A stretch of 48,055 bases of DNA from Clostridiales bacterium (GTDB lineage Bacteria > Bacillota > Clostridia > Lachnospirales > WQUN01), in contig JAISZB010000006.1 in the NCBI GenBank assembly GCA_031269465.1, positions 1-48,055 of the forward strand, in the 5' to 3' direction. The notes beneath the pieces are model-generated. The model saw only the letters and a program-made list of their open reading frames with translations, did not search any database and was not told the origin of the DNA. A program made the translations under genes and the position numbers. Positions 35,519 through 43,909 of the stretch are shown here, piece after piece. The stretch's first letter is position 1; each line of letters begins with the position of its first letter.

Positions 35519-36886
35519 ATGAGCAAGAAGAAAAAAATGGCGCTCGCGATCGTGTCAATAGTTTGCGCAATTTCAATCGGCATCGGAGGTACATTGATGC
35601 TGTTTACAGACACTACAGATATTGCAACAAATGTTGTGACATTCGCAACTAACCCCGTGAGGATCAGATTGCAGGAAACGGGCTGGTCGGATATGGAGCC
35701 TGACAAGGTTTCGGATTGGGTAAACCACACCGGTACTGATTATACAGACGGAGAAAATGATATAGACGGAGATCACTACTGGGAGTATACTGTGCCAAAG
35801 TTGAACTTCGGTCAACCGGCAGATAACGACGAAGAAGAACAACATCTAGGGTATCAGGATATCAATACTTCTGAAGGAACGGTAGATGACCCTCGAACTG
35901 GACCAGTGGATGACGATATACTTCCCTTTTACGGCATTGAATATCCGAATAACCTGACGCCAAACAAAAGTGTAGTTAAAGCTCCGCGTGTAGTTCATAT
36001 TGACGGTGTTGATACTTATGTTCGCGTTTTGGTTAAGTTAAAGGTTTATGAATATAGCGCTAACCAAGAAAATGAGCTGGCCTGGAAACCTATGACCGAT
36101 GCACAACTTGAACAGTTGCTAAAAAAGAATTTCACAGTTGCATCCGATTATACTCCTACATTGTCAACTGATAATGTCAATAATAATGATTTAGAGAAAT
36201 ACTATACAGCTTATGACGATGCAGGTACTAAAATTGAATACAGAACTTTTGCAGACTTCATTAAGGCTTTGAAAATAACTGATAATCCATACAACTGGAA
36301 GTTCGTATCTGGATCTGATGCTAATAATGAACCAACTCTTATATACAGTTATTACTATTATATCAACGACGCTGAGAATCAAGCTTCTTTATCTCCACTA
36401 TACGATTCTAATGCTCCTGCTGAAACGAGCTACTATCTGGATCTGCCATATAAAACCGACACCTATCCAGGCGATGTTGAATACGGAACCGTAGGAGGAG
36501 AAACAGCTCCCCTCCTAGCAAAACTTAGCGGCGACAATCATGCTACAGCACCAATATTTACAGCAGTGACAATACCCAATTTTACAAATGCAATGCAGGA
36601 AATATTGAAAAATTATAAAATAACATACCAATTTGAAGCGCAAGCCGTTCAGGTAGATGGCAATAACCCGGATTCCAAACTTTATAAGGATTATTTCAAA
36701 GAATTGGAGCAGACGCCGCTAAAGCAGGGTGATTGGCAGCCAATTGTATCTGGTAATGACTATCACGAGCTACAACCTTCCGGCAATCCTGAAAACTATG
36801 ACGGTACGCCTGCCAGGGATTATCCTTACCCTACTGCTACGGATTACTATGGCACTGCATCCACCACCACCTCCGTCAACCCATAA
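35519..36886 (+). CDS. TasA-like SipW-dependent fibre protein, 455 aa (right arm)
   Basis: The ATG at 35519 follows GCGGAGGG at good spacing and yields MSKKKKMALA with GGTLMLFTDTTDIATNVV (about 23-40), the SipW-dependent signal; the frame extends further upstream but without a site. DIDGDHYWEY starts at 81. Core segments APRVVHIDGVDTYVRVLVKL, APIFTAVTIPNFTNAM and YQFEAQAVQ are present, followed by KDYFKELE and a Tyr/Pro/Thr-rich tail. Its counterpart is the 507-aa protein of the left arm (DINTSEG or DINTNPT after the acidic loop, ARDYPYPT near the end of both). It is a predicted secreted fibre subunit or accessory subunit. Confidence 0.8.
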   Translation: MSKKKKMALAIVSIVCAISIGIGGTLMLFTDTTDIATNVVTFATNPVRIRLQETGWSDMEPDKVSDWVNHTGTDYTDGENDIDGDHYWEYTVPKLNFGQPADNDEEEQHLGYQDINTSEGTVDDPRTGPVDDDILPFYGIEYPNNLTPNKSVVKAPRVVHIDGVDTYVRVLVKLKVYEYSANQENELAWKPMTDAQLEQLLKKNFTVASDYTPTLSTDNVNNNDLEKYYTAYDDAGTKIEYRTFADFIKALKITDNPYNWKFVSGSDANNEPTLIYSYYYYINDAENQASLSPLYDSNAPAETSYYLDLPYKTDTYPGDVEYGTVGGETAPLLAKLSGDNHATAPIFTAVTIPNFTNAMQEILKNYKITYQFEAQAVQVDGNNPDSKLYKDYFKELEQTPLKQGDWQPIVSGNDYHELQPSGNPENYDGTPARDYPYPTATDYYGTASTTTSVNP

Positions 36887-37140
36887 TTAATAGTGGAAAC
36901 CAGCAATGACAATGCAATGAGATGGACTAATAAACAAATTCAGCTCTTGCAGCTGCATGAGTTTTGACAAAGCTCGCTATTGGCAGCTGACAATTGTCAA
37001 GACGCATTGCTTTACGCCATTGAATTATCTATGCGGCGTAGCAAGACGCCGGAGCTGATTATAAACAGGCAAGCCGTTTCATCTCCCTGAATGAAGCTTA
37101 ACTCTTCTTCATTCAGGGAGAATGCAGAAAGAAGGCGGAT

Positions 37141-38256
37141 ATGAAAAGAAAAAAAATAGTTTTAGCCGCCATAGCGGGCATTTGCGTCATGTCTCTTGCG
37201 GTTGCAGGAACATTGATGCTTTTCTCAAATATATCTGAGGTGGCGGACAATGTTGTTACGCTTGCCGATGACAATATGGAATTCTCTCTTCAGGAAAAGG
37301 GAGGAACTCCTGTTGAAAGCGAAAATTACGCTGATGAGGATAAAGACACCTTTGCGGAATATTCAGCGGATTATAAAGACATTGGTTCCATTTTCGATGG
37401 CACAGCGTTCAATGGCATAGAATACCCTGATCTCATGCCGAAAACTGAATTGGCCAAAAATCCTAGGGTTTTTTACAAGGACGGCATTGACGCCTACCTT
37501 AGAGTCCTTTCAAAGGTAAATGTATATTCGAAATCTTCATCTGGAACTTGGAATCAAGTGACAGGCGCTGATCTGTCAGGCTTGATTGCAAAAAAGTTTA
37601 AATTAGTGAAAGAGGAGAACGGCGGCAATTATAAGCCGATGCTGCTTAATGATACTGAAATTGAGGGTTTTGGCGATAGGATTCCAGCCCCAGATCTCCT
37701 CATAAAAGGCAGAACGGAAGCAGAGTATTTTTCCGTGCCCGACCCTAATGGCGCAAATTCTCTCATAACGTATGAGACATTCGGCCAATTTCTTCAAGCA
37801 GTTCTTTCAGGGGCCAATACAAACCAGTACAACTGGGAATTCAAGCCTTATAAAGCAAATGAAAGCTCTCAGGCTTCTCTCACAGAAGGCATCTATTACT
37901 ACATAGAAAACGACTTCAATCCCAATCTGGAAAAGACGGCCGATACATATCCCTTAGGCCTTGCAGACTATGACTACAACATAGACAACGCGTCAAATCC
38001 CCTTGCCGTATTCGGCAAAGATCTCCAGTTTACAGAAAGTGCAGATTCGGACGCAGCCACAGCCCCTCTTTTCACAAAGATCATCGTGCCCAACTTTACC
38101 GATGCCATGGGCGAAGTGTTGAAGGATTATAGAATTGCAATCCAATTTGAAGCGCAAGAAGTCCAAATTGCAAATAACGAAAGCGGTACCTGGGCGCAGA
38201 TTTTCAGCGAGCTTCCGTCTCAAATCAGGACTGCGGCGCCGAATCCGCTTTCCTGA
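37141..38256 (+). CDS. TasA-like SipW-dependent fibre protein, 371 aa (right arm)
   Basis: It starts MKRKKIVLAA with the signal AGTLMLFSNISEVADNVV (about 22-39). The acidic loop is degenerate here (DEDKDTFAEY at 65) compared with its left partner. NPRVFYKDGIDAYLRVLSKV, APLFTKIIVPNFTDAM and IAIQFEAQEVQIANNE align directly with the 359-aa left protein, as does the C-terminal SELPSQIRTAAPNP, so the two form the clearest mirror pair. AAGGCGG precedes the ATG. Two palindromic elements lie between this gene and the Asp-rich gene. Predicted role: secreted fibre subunit processed by SipW. Confidence 0.8.
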   Translation: MKRKKIVLAAIAGICVMSLAVAGTLMLFSNISEVADNVVTLADDNMEFSLQEKGGTPVESENYADEDKDTFAEYSADYKDIGSIFDGTAFNGIEYPDLMPKTELAKNPRVFYKDGIDAYLRVLSKVNVYSKSSSGTWNQVTGADLSGLIAKKFKLVKEENGGNYKPMLLNDTEIEGFGDRIPAPDLLIKGRTEAEYFSVPDPNGANSLITYETFGQFLQAVLSGANTNQYNWEFKPYKANESSQASLTEGIYYYIENDFNPNLEKTADTYPLGLADYDYNIDNASNPLAVFGKDLQFTESADSDAATAPLFTKIIVPNFTDAMGEVLKDYRIAIQFEAQEVQIANNESGTWAQIFSELPSQIRTAAPNPLS

Positions 38257-38265
38257 TGAAAATCT

Positions 38266-38399
38266 TATACCGATTTTCATCAAATAGTTCCTTTTTTGGA
38301 GCATGACTGCCCACTGAGTGGTGCGAAATGCCGATTCGGCATTTTGCACTCGCTGTATAATCAAGCTCCAAAAAAGCTAATTTTCTATGAAAGACAGTC
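38266..38399. repeat. Palindromic MITE-like element, copy D
   Basis: The left end is TATACCGATTTTCAT and the right end ATGAAAGACAGT. The core GCGAAATGCCGATTCGGCAT is a perfect inner palindrome, flanked by TTTTTTGGAGC on one side and GCTCCAAAAAA on the other. It starts 10 bp after the stop codon of the 371-aa gene and probably also acts as its transcript-end hairpin. Confidence 0.8.
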
Positions 38400-38501
38400 T
38401 AGTTGCGAGCCGGAGATTTTGACGTCGGCAGAGGGACGAGCCTGAAGCCATTCAGGCGAAATCCCTGCCAATTGCTTGCTGCTGGGCAATCTGGCCAAAC
38501 T

Positions 38502-38637
38502 TATACCGATTTTCATCAAATAGTTCCTTTTTTGGATCTTGACTGTCCATTGGATGGTACGAAATGCCGATATCTGCTTTTCGCACTAGCTGTATTATCA
38601 AGCTCCAGAAAAGGCAGTTTCCAATGAAAATCAGTAT
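38502..38637. repeat. Palindromic MITE-like element, copy E
   Basis: The first 36 bp are nearly identical to copy D (TATACCGATTTTCATCAAAT), and the right end is ATGAAAATCAGTA. It has the same orientation as D, about 100 bp further on. It ends only about 30 bp before the Asp-rich gene, so the promoter of that gene must lie within or before the element. Confidence 0.8.
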
Positions 38638-38666
38638 TAGCACACTTGAAGAAAAAGGGGTTGTAT

Positions 38667-39545
38667 ATGAAAAAGAGGAAAATGGCATTTGCCGCTTTGG
38701 CTGTTGTTCTTGCCGCGTTGATTGCGGTTACTGGCACATTGATGCTGTTTACATTTGAAAGCGATGTCGCCGACAACGTTGTGACGTTAGGGGATATTGA
38801 AGATGCAGACCTTGAAGAGAGCGATGATCCGCCTGACGATGATCCAGACGATGATGATTATGATGACGACGACGACGACGACGATGATGACGACGACGAT
38901 GACGACGACGACGATCCAGGAATCGATTACGAAATAATACCTGGAGAGACTATCTTCAAGCGACCGAGGATCAGCATCGGAAAAACCCCCGTCAGCGTCT
39001 ATGTACGCGTAAGGATTGAAATAAATGACGACGCGCTTGAAGGCAATGAATACAGCCTTGAAGAGCTTTTGGGAGATTTGGCCTGCGTACGCAGAGATGA
39101 CAGCGGCTCTCCGATTTATCTTTTAAACGACGACCGCTCTATAAAATTAGATCCTCACAGCGGACTGCCTATGTTTGAAAGCACGGAAGCCATAAGCGAA
39201 TTCTGGAAATTGGACGAAATTCAGACCGATCCCGACGGGCATAAATTTGTGTACGCCTACTATATCAAACCCGGCGAATCAGAAGATGAGTACCAGCTGG
39301 AGACCATGGGGCCAAATTCAACAAACGACAAGCTGTCTACTCCCGATGTATTTGAAACCGTCACATTCCCTCTGGGATGGGACAGATCTGAAGATTTCGC
39401 GCTGCACATCTACATCAAGGCCTATGTAATCCAGGCCACATACAACCCGCAAGAGACTGTCGATGGAAGCTATACTCTCGAAACTGCAAGAAAGATATTC
39501 GCTGAGTTCGACGCCGCAGCTTCCGATACGCCGGAGGAAGCTTGA
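38667..39545 (+). CDS. Asp-rich TasA/CalY-like protein with SipW-type signal (right arm)
   Basis: The ATG at 38667 follows AAGGGG and gives MKKRKMAFAA and the signal TGTLMLFTFESDVADNVV. An acidic region (about 42-90) contains an uninterrupted run of 18 Asp (codons 38862-38915), against six in the left partner. The rest matches the left protein: DYEIIPGETIFKRPRISIG, GKTPVSVYVRVRIEI, PHSGLPMFESTEAIS, LSTPDVFETV and IKAYVIQATYNPQ. The protein is 292 aa. Cation binding through the acidic run is inference. It lies two genes before the end of the arm, upstream of the IPQTG gene, as in the left arm, which suggests a link between fibre and anchor. The mobile-element copy just before its start may affect expression. 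Confidence 0.8.
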   Translation: MKKRKMAFAALAVVLAALIAVTGTLMLFTFESDVADNVVTLGDIEDADLEESDDPPDDDPDDDDYDDDDDDDDDDDDDDDDDDPGIDYEIIPGETIFKRPRISIGKTPVSVYVRVRIEINDDALEGNEYSLEELLGDLACVRRDDSGSPIYLLNDDRSIKLDPHSGLPMFESTEAISEFWKLDEIQTDPDGHKFVYAYYIKPGESEDEYQLETMGPNSTNDKLSTPDVFETVTFPLGWDRSEDFALHIYIKAYVIQATYNPQETVDGSYTLETARKIFAEFDAAASDTPEEA

Positions 39546-39994
39546 GAAGCCGGTATGGCTTGAGGGATTATGAGTTTGAAACGCGGAAAGAGACGGGATG
39601 GCAGGCATAGGGATCGCCTGCCAGGACTGGCTGATGCAGCAATGAGTCCGGGCAGGCGATTTCCGCAAAGTCCGTTCGCGCCAGGAGACTCTTTTGATCA
39701 GATCTTCATAGAGTCATGCGGCGCACTCCCGCAGCCTAAAGTCGCAGGGGCTTCACTCGCTATATGTCTATCGGCGCGGGAATTCCACGAGCCAGCCATG
39801 TGGTTCCAAAGCTGTTTGAAGCTGCCGCCGTTTATTGAAATTTGTTTTTGCTTGTCTGCCATAGGTTCAACGCCTTCGCGCAAAAAAACCGGCGCATCCG
39901 CGCAAGATGAAGACCTTGCCGATTCATCGCGCCGCTGAAGAGGGAGGCGATGGATCGGCAATTTTGGCTGAACACGGCATTTAGGAGGTGCAAG
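39546..39994 (+). other. Gap before the right anchor gene, 450 bp
   Basis: This G+C-rich stretch has open frames on both strands but no recognisable product. The left arm has only 95 bp at this place. AGGAGGTG at its end is the ribosome binding site of the anchor gene. Confidence 0.4.
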
Positions 39995-41035
39995 ATGAAA
40001 AGGGCACTGCTGAAATTCGCCGTAGCTGCTGTCTTTGCGATATCCGTCGCGATTGCGTGCGTGTCGGCGACCGCCTTGGCCAATGGCAATGCGGATTATT
40101 TCGGCGGCGATTCGCAGCGGCACTGGGATTTCGACAGCATAGCCGTCTACGGAGTCATAGAGGATTTCTTCGGAGAGGAAACTTTGGATCTGGTTCCCGG
40201 TTCAAAGAGGACGCTTACTGTCCAGCTGAGGAACTACGCAAGCGGCAGGGCGACATTCAGGATGAGGGCGTGGCCCGCTGAAGGCGACGATGCGTCCGCC
40301 TTGGAGAGCTTGTCCAGGTTCTCATCCAAGAGAGCCTATGATCCTCTCTTGGATGAAGTTCTAATACGCGCATACTATGCTGGTGGATCCATATACGAAG
40401 GCCCTCTCAGGGGCGGAGGCAGCGGACTGTACGGCCAGTCCGGGATTGAGCTGGGCTCCCTGGATCCCGGGATGAGCGGCGAGATCAAGATAGAGCTCGA
40501 GGTTCCGCTGAGCCTTGAGATAAAGATCGGCGGCGGAGGCTTCGCGAACTCCTTGTGCGCCGTCCGTTGGCAGTTCATGGCGACTGAGGAAGATCCGGTC
40601 GAGGAGCCTCATATAGTTTCTCCTGCGCCGACTCCAGCCCCCAGCGCCCCGCCTCCGACGGCTTCGCCGTCGCCTCCCTGGAGTCCTACAAGCGCCCCGG
40701 CATCGGAGCAACCCAAGATTCCTACGGACGCCCCAGCGCCGGAGCCGCCCGGAAACCCTGAAGATGTTCCGGCGCCAGAGCAGCCCAGAATTCCCGCAGA
40801 CGCCCCAAGACGCGACCTCGGAGAGGAGCCGGCGCCCGAGAACAATCCAGATGAAGAGCCAAAACCGACAGACAAGGTGATTGTCGCATATCCGGGCGAA
40901 AAAATACCCCAGACGGGGCGGCTAGCCACATTCGCGGCGCCTATGGCAACAGTGCTTGCCGCTTTGATTCTTCTTCTCTTGGCTACGTTTATAAAATCAA
41001 GAAAAAAGGAAATTAAGAAAACTGATAAGGGTTAA
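39995..41035 (+). CDS. IPQTG cell-wall-anchored surface protein (right arm)
   Basis: The ATG at 39995 follows TTAGGAGGTG; a longer frame upstream has no site. The 346-aa product has a Sec signal peptide (1-29, ending ATALA) followed by NGNADYFGG, the same mature start as its left partner. Segments DFDSIAVYGVIEDFFGEE, PGSKRTLTVQLRNYAS and LDPGMSGEIKIELEVPL repeat the left globular domain. A Pro/Ala/Ser/Glu stalk follows and then the sorting signal IPQTG at 304-308, a hydrophobic segment and KSRKKEIKK. It is therefore a predicted sortase substrate; the residue after IPQTG is Arg here and Gly in the left protein. The protein ends the right arm and is followed at once by a palindromic element. 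Confidence 0.85.
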   Translation: MKRALLKFAVAAVFAISVAIACVSATALANGNADYFGGDSQRHWDFDSIAVYGVIEDFFGEETLDLVPGSKRTLTVQLRNYASGRATFRMRAWPAEGDDASALESLSRFSSKRAYDPLLDEVLIRAYYAGGSIYEGPLRGGGSGLYGQSGIELGSLDPGMSGEIKIELEVPLSLEIKIGGGGFANSLCAVRWQFMATEEDPVEEPHIVSPAPTPAPSAPPPTASPSPPWSPTSAPASEQPKIPTDAPAPEPPGNPEDVPAPEQPRIPADAPRRDLGEEPAPENNPDEEPKPTDKVIVAYPGEKIPQTGRLATFAAPMATVLAALILLLLATFIKSRKKEIKKTDKG

Positions 41036-41075
41036 GGACAATGGCATCAATGGAAAACCTAGGCCAATCGGCATG

Positions 41076-41211
41076 TATACTGCTTTTCATATAAAAATTA
41101 CCTTTTTTGGAGTTTGATTATACAGCAAGTGTGAAATGCCGATTCGGCATTTCGCACCGCTCAATGTATAGTCAAGCTCCAAAAAAGGAACATTTGATGA
41201 AAAGCGGTATA
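41076..41211. repeat. Palindromic MITE-like element, copy F
   Basis: This is the best-preserved copy. TATACTGCTTTTCAT at the left pairs with ATGAAAAGCGGTATA at the right (one mismatch), CCTTTTTTGGAG pairs with CTCCAAAAAAGG, and the core GAAATGCCGATTCGGCATTTC is perfect. It has the same orientation as copy B. It marks the right edge of the surface-fibre island, as copies A and B mark the left. Confidence 0.85.
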
Positions 41212-41350
41212 GAATCGCTTCAAAGCACCAAGAAGAGTGAACTGCGATTATCAGCCAGATATCGGAGCATCCCATTTTGCGTCAAACTTGCCGTCAATTC
41301 GGCTGCCTGCCGCTAGGCTCTTTAAGGCCTGGCTGAACTTTCTTTATAAT

Positions 41351-41386
41351 AGAAGAGAGCGCCCATTATAAGGGGCGCTCTCTTCT
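41351..41386 (+). terminator. Strong hairpin downstream of the right arm
   Basis: A perfect 14-bp stem, AGAAGAGAGCGCCC with GGGCGCTCTCTTCT, has an 8-base loop. The T-run after it is weak (GTTATAAG). It lies 315 bp after the last right-arm gene and could end its transcript. Confidence 0.6.
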
Positions 41387-41416
41387 GTTATAAGCTGAAG
41401 GAATATTTGATCTATT

Positions 41417-41551
41417 GAAATGCCGATTTGCAGTCATATGCATCTGTTTAGGAGCTTTAACATCCATTGAGCGGTGCGAAATGCCGATATCAATTGAGCT
41501 TGCTGAATAATCAAGCTCAAAAACAGTCAGTTTCACATGCAAAAAGAATAT
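41417..41551. repeat. Palindromic MITE-like element, copy G (degenerate)
   Basis: The left end ATGCCGATTTGCAGTCATAT resembles copies A and H. The core GAGCGGTGCGAAATGCCGAT and the arm AATAATCAAGCTC are recognisable, but the second half of the core has changed, so the palindrome is broken. Confidence 0.6.
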
Positions 41552-41759
41552 AGAGAATGCTGACTCATGACATGGCTGCAGAGAAGACGTTTCTGAAATT
41601 CAGCAAGAATTAGTGTATAAGTTGCATCATTAGAATAGCCATTATTAAGAAAAAATAACTTATGACCTGCCTGATAAGCTTCCTTTTATAATGTCAAATT
41701 AAAATGTCAAAGCAATTTTTATTGTTCTTTCTCTGTATAACAAAACGCAGGGTAGCGGG

Positions 41760-41897
41760 TCATACCGACTTGCAGTCAAATGGACCTAATTTGAAATGTG
41801 ATTGTCCACCTTCTAGATGCTAAATGTCGACATCTGCATTTCGCACTCGCTGTACAGAAAAGCTCCCAAATAGGCAGTTCATATGCATACAGCATAT
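41760..41897. repeat. Palindromic MITE-like element, copy H
   Basis: It begins CATACCGACTTGCAGTC and contains CATTTCGCACTCGCTGTACA in its right half. The outer arm differs (AATTTGAAATGTG) and the right end (GCATACAGCATAT) is only partly complementary to the left. Orientation is as in copies A, D and E. From here to 42370 I see no gene. Confidence 0.55.
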
Positions 41898-42370
41898 ATC
41901 AATAAAAGAAATTCCCGCAACATTGAAATCAATTCCTTAAACTGATATAATGACTCATACTGGGATTCAAAAAGCAGCAAGTCAATAACCCACCGCCAAA
42001 TATTTCAAGGTTAAAACCCTTGATATTTGAGCGGGGGCTTGCAGATTCAAGTCCTGATCGGCTAGCCTAAGCCTTAACTGGCTGCGCCGTCCAAGAATAT
42101 ATAGGCGCTCCGGAGCGTTTGCCCCAGCTCTGGACTCTGCGGCTTGCGGCTGAACAATCCTGATGGGCGGGGACAGCGCTGCAGGCATGCAAAACCTTGG
42201 AACAGCATTGGCGAAGGGCGGCCAGCCGCGGCAGTGCAGAATCAGCGGGGCGCATTCCTCTCCCGCCCAATGGAATTTGAGGCGGGAGTCTCCTGCGCCA
42301 AATCTGATGAAGTTAATTTTGAAGCTCTTCCTTTACTGTGAGCTAGATCTGTTTCATAAAGGAGGATTAG

Positions 42371-43408
42371 ATGATTGCGGCTATTTTTTTGATTTCATAC
42401 TCAGTATTTTTCTTTCTAGGCATAATAATACATGAATGCGGCCATTTAGTTACAGGACTTCTTTCGGGATACAAATTCCTATCATTCCGCATCCTATCAT
42501 TTGTCTGGCATAAAGCGGACGGAAAGCTTTCCTTCACAGTTTCAAAGAATAGATTCATATTAGGGCAGTGCCTTATGGAGCCGCCCAAAGATGAGAAAGA
42601 CTTCAAATTCATACTTTACAATCTTGGCGGAGGGCTTATGAATTTAGCCGTTGCTGCGGTATCCGCGCTGTTTATGGCCGCCTTTTCAGATAATAGGGCT
42701 ATATTCGCCATAGCTCTCTCATCGCTTATGATAAATGCGCTTATAGGACTCACGAATCTGATTCCCTTAGTCGGAATACTGCCGAACGACGGCTACAATG
42801 TGGCGACGGCCCTTAAGTCAAAAGCCGCCAAGCATGGCTTTTTCGTGATGCTGAGGCTGAACTTCGAAATGGCCGGCGGAAAGCGGCTCCGCGATTACAG
42901 CGCATCTTGCTTCTCTGGAGGAAATGCTGGAGAACTTTCCAACTTCTTTGTAGCTTATCTTTTGATGTGCGAAGCCGGACGTTTGTATGACCTCGGGTTT
43001 CATGCTGAAAGCGCAGCTCTTCTTGAAAAGCTCATTCCAGCAAAGCTTCCCCTTTATTACAGAAACTCCTGTTTGTCTGAAATACTTTATTATTATTTGA
43101 CTGACAATCCCGATTTGGAAAAAGCAAAGTCATTGCATGGCGAAAAGGGCATGATTAAGTTTTTAAACATCGGCATACCCTCATCCATCAGAATCAAAAC
43201 AGCTTATGAATTCTTCGTGAACAAGAACCTGGAAACCTCTAAGTCCTTGTTTAAAACGGCGCAAAAAGCTGCAGAGACATTTGAAAATAAGGGAATTTCT
43301 TTGATGGAATCGAATTATCTGGCAGAGCTTGCCGATTTGATGGCAAAATCATTGCCTGACGGCGAGGAGAAGAGCTGGTGCGAAGTTCGGGTAGCCGAGG
43401 GAAAATAG
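42371..43408 (+). CDS. M50-like (site-2-protease-type) membrane metalloprotease
   Basis: The 345-aa protein has its zinc motif, HECGH, at residues 21-25 inside the first membrane segment. A GGGLMNLAVA segment (about 86-95) and NLIPLVGILPNDGYN (129-143), which supplies the third metal ligand, follow, as in the M50 family. Membrane segments lie at about 2-22, 88-106 and 110-135. The C-terminal 180 residues are soluble and helical with possible TPR-like repeats. AAAGGAGG lies ahead of the ATG. It stands alone between the repeat cluster and the toxin remnant. M50 proteases cleave membrane-bound regulators or peptide precursors; the substrate here is unknown, and no peptide or anti-sigma gene is adjacent. 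Confidence 0.85.
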   Translation: MIAAIFLISYSVFFFLGIIIHECGHLVTGLLSGYKFLSFRILSFVWHKADGKLSFTVSKNRFILGQCLMEPPKDEKDFKFILYNLGGGLMNLAVAAVSALFMAAFSDNRAIFAIALSSLMINALIGLTNLIPLVGILPNDGYNVATALKSKAAKHGFFVMLRLNFEMAGGKRLRDYSASCFSGGNAGELSNFFVAYLLMCEAGRLYDLGFHAESAALLEKLIPAKLPLYYRNSCLSEILYYYLTDNPDLEKAKSLHGEKGMIKFLNIGIPSSIRIKTAYEFFVNKNLETSKSLFKTAQKAAETFENKGISLMESNYLAELADLMAKSLPDGEEKSWCEVRVAEGK

Positions 43409-43730
43409 AGGTTTTCACTTCTCAGTTTTCCGGGCTTCGTTGGATTCTTAAAAGCAATGCCTGTGAACGGTTTTATATTTAGAAACTGGAGAGTGAAAAG
43501 TTCTCTAATCCAAACCGCGATTGACATTGATTTTATGCTGTTTTTTAGTTTTCCAGGCTTCTATTTGATGCATAATGAAAAATGGCATTAAACGGGTTAT
43601 ATTAAGTATCTATATTTTCAGGTATTCGCTGTATTTGTTCGAACAGTTCTTTTGAGTCCTGCTCAAGCTTCAAAAGAAATTTAGCGTGCGCTCGATCACT
43701 GTATAGCAGCCAACTCGAGCAAGCAAAAAA

Positions 43731-43765
43731 CGCCCTAACGCAACCTTCAAAGTTGCGTTAGGGCG
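43731..43765 (-). terminator. Rho-independent terminator of the HipA-like operon
   Basis: A perfect 14-bp stem (CGCCCTAACGCAAC and its complement, loop of 7) is followed on the minus strand by TTTTTT. It lies about 145 bp after the end of the HipA-like reading frame and is a textbook intrinsic terminator for minus-strand transcription. Confidence 0.85.
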
Positions 43766-43909
43766 GGCGTTAAGTTTGCTCTAATTATACATCTCTGACT
43801 TCTTGCATGCCTGCGCCTGCTCTTTTCGCACATCTATGCAGGCCGCTCGCTTCACTTGTGCGAGGAGCTTGCGGTTCGAGGCTTGCAGGCGCCATCCTGT
43901 AGATTCAAT

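Noticed and set aside
38850-38930. Poly-Asp tract as an on/off phase-variation switch
   Set aside because: The repeat unit is three bases, so slippage changes length but not frame.
1443-41897. Palindromic repeats as a CRISPR array
   Set aside because: Copies are kilobases apart or irregularly spaced, lack uniform spacers and have transposon-like terminal repeats; no cas genes are present.
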